From contig CALGJQ010000007.1 of the NCBI GenBank assembly GCA_937928545.1, positions 124,001 through 188,000 on the forward strand: 64,000 nt of DNA, given 5' to 3'. Each line of letters starts with the position of its first letter. The first letter of the stretch is position 1. Of this stretch, positions 60,646 to 64,000 are shown piece by piece. Under the pieces are notes generated by a model. It was not told the DNA's origin. It worked only from the letters and a program-made list of their open reading frames with translations, and ran no database searches. A program made the position numbers and the translations under genes. Origin of the DNA: an uncultured Verrucomicrobiales bacterium (GTDB lineage: Bacteria; Verrucomicrobiota; Verrucomicrobiia; Verrucomicrobiales; Akkermansiaceae).

Positions 60646-61302
60646 CTAAGCCTCTTTAGGGGCGGAGTCGAGGCAGGTCTCTTTTTTGAGCTGATCGAGA
60701 AATTGACGGAGGAAGTCGCTGCGTTCTTTTGCCAAAGCGCGACCAGCTACGGTTTGCATCGTACTTTCGAGCGTGAGGAGTTTTGCGAAGAAGTGATCGA
60801 CACAGAAGTTGGCATCATCGGGGGGGCGAGATTCACAGAAAGGGTCCTCTGGATTCATGAGAGAGGATCCCATGTGGCCGCCGAGCATCAGGCAGCGGCT
60901 GAGACCGACGGCGCCGAGGGCATCGATCCGGTCGGCGTCTTGGAGGACCTTGGCCTCGATCGTGCGTGGGGTGATTTGCGCGGAGAAGCTGTGGGCCTCG
61001 ATGGCGTGGTGGATGGCGTCGAGGTGTTCGCTAGGATAATCGTGTTTGCGAAGGAAGGCGATGGCGTGATCGGCGGCAAGGACGGAGGCTTTTGAGCGGA
61101 GGGGGGAATCTTTGGCGACGTGGAGGCAGTCGTGCAGCCAAGCGGCGGGGAGGAGGATTTCGAGGCCGAGATTTTCAGCCTTGGCGAGTTGCCGAGTGTT
61201 TAAAACGACGCGCTCGATGTGCTGGAGATCGTGAGCGGGATCGCCTTCTTCCTGAGTGGCGAGGAAGGAACGAAAGAGATCAGTCCAGTGGGCTTCGTTC
61301 AT
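60646..61302 (-). CDS. HD-domain phosphohydrolase
   Basis: A 218-aa metal-dependent phosphohydrolase of the YedJ/PF01966 type. Ligands: His in HDLQHIERV, His-Asp in AAWLHDCLHVA, and the last Asp in LQDADRIDALG, with extra His around IHHAIEAHSFS. Such enzymes hydrolyse nucleotides or phosphodiesters; the substrate is not deducible. Its start overlaps the kptA stop by 4 bases, so it is translated with kptA. Confidence 0.85.
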   Translation of the reverse strand: MNEAHWTDLFRSFLATQEEGDPAHDLQHIERVVLNTRQLAKAENLGLEILLPAAWLHDCLHVAKDSPLRSKASVLAADHAIAFLRKHDYPSEHLDAIHHAIEAHSFSAQITPRTIEAKVLQDADRIDALGAVGLSRCLMLGGHMGSSLMNPEDPFCESRPPDDANFCVDHFFAKLLTLESTMQTVAGRALAKERSDFLRQFLDQLKKETCLDSAPKEA

Positions 61303-61853
61303 GAAATCGTGAAGCGTCGGTTAAGGTAGTCGGGCGGGACTTCATCGGTGAGCCAGATTCCGTTATCGGCGAGGCGGAATTTGAAATCATGGCTGACCAT
61401 GAGGTGGGCGGCGACTTCGAGGATGACGTTTTTTCCGTGGCGCTGAGCATTTTCATGGGCATCGCGCGGATCACGATACAGGTGGACGTGTTGGCGCTTT
61501 CCTTTGAGTAAGCCTAAGATCTCGATCTCATCCATGTGGAGGGAGGCGGTGCCGTGGTAGAGGAACTCGGGCGGGGCGGCCTCGGTGGACTTGAGTTCGA
61601 CTGGGAAGGAGTGGCCTTCGTTCGCGCGAATGAGGCTGCCATCTTCGGATAAGCTAAAGCGTTTTTGAGAGCTTCCGCTGACGATCTTTTCGAGAAGTGG
61701 GCGGTCGAGTCCTTTGCTCTTTTTCTGGAGGCAGGAAAGGAGGGTGGCGACATCAGCCCAGCCCTCTGCATCAAGGGTGAGGCCAACTGAGGCGGGGTCG
61801 TGCCTTAGGACTAAGCTCAGGGTGCGACTGATTTTATTTTCGAGTTTGCCCAT
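61299..61853 (-). CDS. kptA: RNA 2'-phosphotransferase KptA/Tpt1-like
   Basis: A 184-aa enzyme of the family that moves a 2'-phosphate from RNA to NAD+, producing ADP-ribose 1'',2''-cyclic phosphate. Visible: SRTLSLVLRHDP (first Arg-His motif), an N-terminal winged helix (GWADVATLLSCLQ), the NAD-site segment FLYHGTASL, and DEIEILGLLKGKRQHVHL with DPRDA. In eukaryotes it finishes tRNA splicing, but bacteria mostly lack such splice junctions. Here it sits in an operon between der and an HD hydrolase. Confidence 0.92.
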   Translation of the reverse strand: MGKLENKISRTLSLVLRHDPASVGLTLDAEGWADVATLLSCLQKKSKGLDRPLLEKIVSGSSQKRFSLSEDGSLIRANEGHSFPVELKSTEAAPPEFLYHGTASLHMDEIEILGLLKGKRQHVHLYRDPRDAHENAQRHGKNVILEVAAHLMVSHDFKFRLADNGIWLTDEVPPDYLNRRFTIS

Positions 61854-61864
61854 GAGGAGAGTGG

Positions 61865-63277
61865 CTAGCGACCCGGGCGACCGGGCCGGCCGGGACGGTC
61901 CTTTTTGCTACGGGAGCGGAAAGAGATCGGGATGGGGAGACCGTCGGTGGGGTGCTTGTCTTGGATCTGGTTGACGAGGTAGTTTTGGTAGGATTCGACG
62001 ATGAGGTGCTTGTCATTGACGAAGAGAACATACTCGGGGACGGGGATCGCTTGGTAGCGGTCGTTGACGGCGGTGGTGCCGTAGAAGAGTTTGAGGCGCT
62101 TTTTGTGGCGCTTGTGCTCGGGCGGCGGGGTCTTGGCGAAGGCGTTTTGAAGGAGGCGGTTGAGTGGTCCAGTGCCGATGACTTCTTGCGCGTTGTCGCG
62201 GATGCGAGAGATCGTTTTAAAGACATGCTGAATCGCGACGCCCTTCATCGCGGAGACGCAGACGAAGGGGGCGTAGCTGAGGAAGAAGAGTTCTTTGCGG
62301 AGATGTTCTTCGGCCGCTTCGAGGCGAGCTGCTTTTTGGCCCTCGGGGTGGAAGAGGTCGAACTTGTTGGCGATGATGAGACAGGGTTTTTTCTCATCCT
62401 GAATCATGCGAGCAATCTTACGATCCTGCGCGGCGACTCCGGCGGCGAGGTCGACGACGAGGAGGCAAATATCGGCGCGGCGGATGGAGCGCTCGCTGCG
62501 CATCGCGGAGAAGACTTCGATCGAGTCTTCCATGCTGGAGCGCTTTCGGAGACCAGCGGTGTCGATGATGTTGTGTCGCTCATCTCCCCAGACGTAGGGG
62601 ATGTCGACGGCATCGCGAGTGGTTCCGGCGATCTCGGAGACCATGGTGCGTTCGTCTTTGAGGATGGCGTTGATGAGAGAGGATTTGCCGGCGTTGGGTT
62701 TCCCTACGACCGCGATTTTGAGGCCGTCTTTGAGTTCGTCTTCGTCAATCTCGGCTTGTTCTTTGGCCTCGAGTTTTGAGAGCTCTTCATCGACGCGGTC
62801 GAGGAGATCTTGGATGCCGCGTCCGTGTTCGGCAGAGGTTGGCATGCCGTTGCCGAAGCCGAGGCGGGAGAAGTCGGAGGCGGTGTTGTCGTGATCGGCA
62901 CTGTCAGCCTTGTTCATGACGAGGATGACGTTGGGATTCGACTTGCGGAGGAGTTGGGCCACCTCCTCATCGATGGGATTGATGCCGGCGCGGGCATCCA
63001 CTACGAAGACGATGAGGTCCGCAGAATCCATCGCGATAAGGGCCTCGTAAGTGACTTGGTCCGAGAAGCCGTCCTTGTCAAAAGCGCAGATGCCTCCGGT
63101 ATCGATGAGCTCGCAAGGGTTCTCAGTGAGGGTGCAAGGAGCGGCGATGCGGTCGCGAGTCACGCCGGGTTGATCGAGGACGATGGCGATGCGTCGTCCG
63201 GCCAGACGATTAAAGAGAGCGGACTTCCCGACATTGGGACGACCGACGATAGCGACCTGAAATGGACTGGTAGGCAT
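61865..63277 (-). CDS. der: Ribosome-assembly GTPase Der (EngA)
   Basis: A 470-aa double GTPase needed for 50S assembly. First G domain: GRPNVGKSA with DTGG and VMNKADS. Second: GKPNAGKSS with DTAGLRKRSS and IANKFDLFH. The C-terminal KH-like domain (about 350-470) ends in a basic, Gly-Arg-Pro-rich tail (KKDRPGRPGRPGR). Length and order are standard. It is followed by kptA after 11 bases and preceded 46 bases upstream by a zinc-ribbon-like gene. Confidence 0.95.
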   Translation of the reverse strand: MPTSPFQVAIVGRPNVGKSALFNRLAGRRIAIVLDQPGVTRDRIAAPCTLTENPCELIDTGGICAFDKDGFSDQVTYEALIAMDSADLIVFVVDARAGINPIDEEVAQLLRKSNPNVILVMNKADSADHDNTASDFSRLGFGNGMPTSAEHGRGIQDLLDRVDEELSKLEAKEQAEIDEDELKDGLKIAVVGKPNAGKSSLINAILKDERTMVSEIAGTTRDAVDIPYVWGDERHNIIDTAGLRKRSSMEDSIEVFSAMRSERSIRRADICLLVVDLAAGVAAQDRKIARMIQDEKKPCLIIANKFDLFHPEGQKAARLEAAEEHLRKELFFLSYAPFVCVSAMKGVAIQHVFKTISRIRDNAQEVIGTGPLNRLLQNAFAKTPPPEHKRHKKRLKLFYGTTAVNDRYQAIPVPEYVLFVNDKHLIVESYQNYLVNQIQDKHPTDGLPIPISFRSRSKKDRPGRPGRPGR

Positions 63278-63323
63278 GACTTTGGAGAAGTTGCTTAGGT
63301 TGCCTTACCCAAAAGAGCAAGGT

Positions 63324-63863
63324 TTAGACGAGGATAGGAACCCCGTCGGGTTTTAGGGCATCGGCGGGAGGTCCCTCGAAGTTGTCGAAGATGAACTTGT
63401 CCCATTGGTCGCGGGTGGATTTGGAGAGGCGTTCTTGGACTTTTTGTTCGCAATTCGAGCAGACCATCATGGGGAAGGGATCGTAGACCATATTCTCTCC
63501 GAAACCCATGCAGGCGACGGAGTAGTCGATGACTTCGGAAAGAGGGGTGCGGCAAGTGGCGCAGTGGCGGGTCCAGTCAGTGTGGTTGCGGGAATCTCCA
63601 ATTTGTTCGCTGCGATTGATGAGGTTGGCGCTTCCTTCGAAGAATTCGCTGATGTTTTTGCGGGATTCTTCGGAGAAGCTTTCGGCCATGTTTTGGCGGC
63701 AGGGGAGGCACATCGCGTATTCGAAGACGCATTCGGGGCCTTTAAACACCTTGGTGACGGTGTATGGGGCGTCGATTTCTTGAAAAGACTGATCGCAAGT
63801 CAGGCAGGACTGGAAAGGCTCATCGTGTTCTAAAGAGTGAAAAAATGGAGGGATATCGCCCAT
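63324..63863 (-). CDS. Hypothetical protein with four CxxC zinc-ribbon-like pairs
   Basis: A 179-aa soluble protein with four CxxC pairs: CLTCDQSF, CLPCRQNM, CATCRTPL and CSNCEQKV. The pattern suggests two treble-clef or zinc-ribbon units, one in each half of the protein. The start at 63863 is an ATG. I do not recognise a family. It stands upstream of der on the same strand, 46 bases away, and is probably in the same transcript. Confidence 0.6.
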   Translation of the reverse strand: MGDIPPFFHSLEHDEPFQSCLTCDQSFQEIDAPYTVTKVFKGPECVFEYAMCLPCRQNMAESFSEESRKNISEFFEGSANLINRSEQIGDSRNHTDWTRHCATCRTPLSEVIDYSVACMGFGENMVYDPFPMMVCSNCEQKVQERLSKSTRDQWDKFIFDNFEGPPADALKPDGVPILV

Positions 63864-64000
63864 AACGGAGGATGATCAGGGGAGAGGAAGGAATCCAAGG
63901 ATTTTTGGTTTGGAAGTAGGGTGGCGAGTTTAGGGTTGATTAAGCGGGGTGAATCGAAAGACTTCGCATCTAGCTTTCGTAATACAACTTAGTAAAATTT
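63864..64000. other. Right edge of window, nothing identified
   Basis: 137 bases upstream of the zinc-ribbon gene. They should contain its promoter and perhaps the edge of another gene, but no feature is legible. Confidence 0.35.

Noticed and set aside
1-64000. CRISPR arrays
   Set aside because: No regularly spaced short repeats were seen in any intergenic region.

Overview
The window looks like a chromosomal segment of a marine- or soil-type Verrucomicrobiota bacterium (Verrucomicrobiales-like). This rests on protein style, not on a database match. The clues are a PEP-CTERM protein, exported proteins ending in the 'ETSTDLVNW' type domain, a beta-propeller/DUF1080 fusion with a blue-copper partner, a divergent type II secretion operon, and frequent starts without a Shine-Dalgarno sequence. 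Three blocks can be separated.

Block 1 (1-6661) is ordinary chromosome: a SUI1/eIF1-like factor, an RNase D-like exonuclease, an aminoglycoside-phosphotransferase-fold kinase, a protein arginine methyltransferase (PRMT)-like protein, an RDD membrane protein and peptide release factor 3.

Block 2 (6662-43105) is a 36.4-kb integrated element in a tRNA-Thr(CGT) gene. The first 39 nt of that tRNA are duplicated perfectly at 6662-6700 and 43067-43105. A tyrosine integrase sits next to the intact tRNA copy, and identical 21-nt arm-type sites lie near both ends. The element encodes MobC, a relaxase, a VirD4-type coupling protein, a DUF2637-like membrane protein, a CHC2/Toprim primase and a replication-relaxation protein. 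No VirB4 or other mating-pore gene is visible, so it is best read as an integrative and mobilizable element (IME). Cargo includes a PEP-CTERM protein with a subtilase, an RloC/PrrC-like AAA_13 ATPase divergent from an HNH protein, a sigma-factor operon, a KAP NTPase with a membrane J-domain protein, and a 1434-aa protein with an RNase A/BECR-like C-terminal toxin domain plus a putative immunity gene. It also holds a PD-(D/E)XK protein flanked by palindromes, two DUF3768-type genes, and three further tyrosine recombinases. A tRNA-Asn 3' fragment points to an older integration event.

Block 3 (43106-64000) is chromosome again: a DUF1080/propeller protein with a cupredoxin, RNase HII and a YraN-like protein, and an arginase-fold protein lacking its metal ligands. 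Then comes a type II secretion operon (gspG-H-I-J-K-L-M, a small exported protein, gspD; no E or F here), XerD, and an oligopeptide ABC ATPase. A minus-strand operon follows: zinc-ribbon protein, der, kptA, HD hydrolase and a helicase-C-only protein. A nested palindrome lies at 59926-60013.

The island carries several predicted toxic or defence functions. The flanking chromosome is mainly translation, RNA metabolism and secretion.
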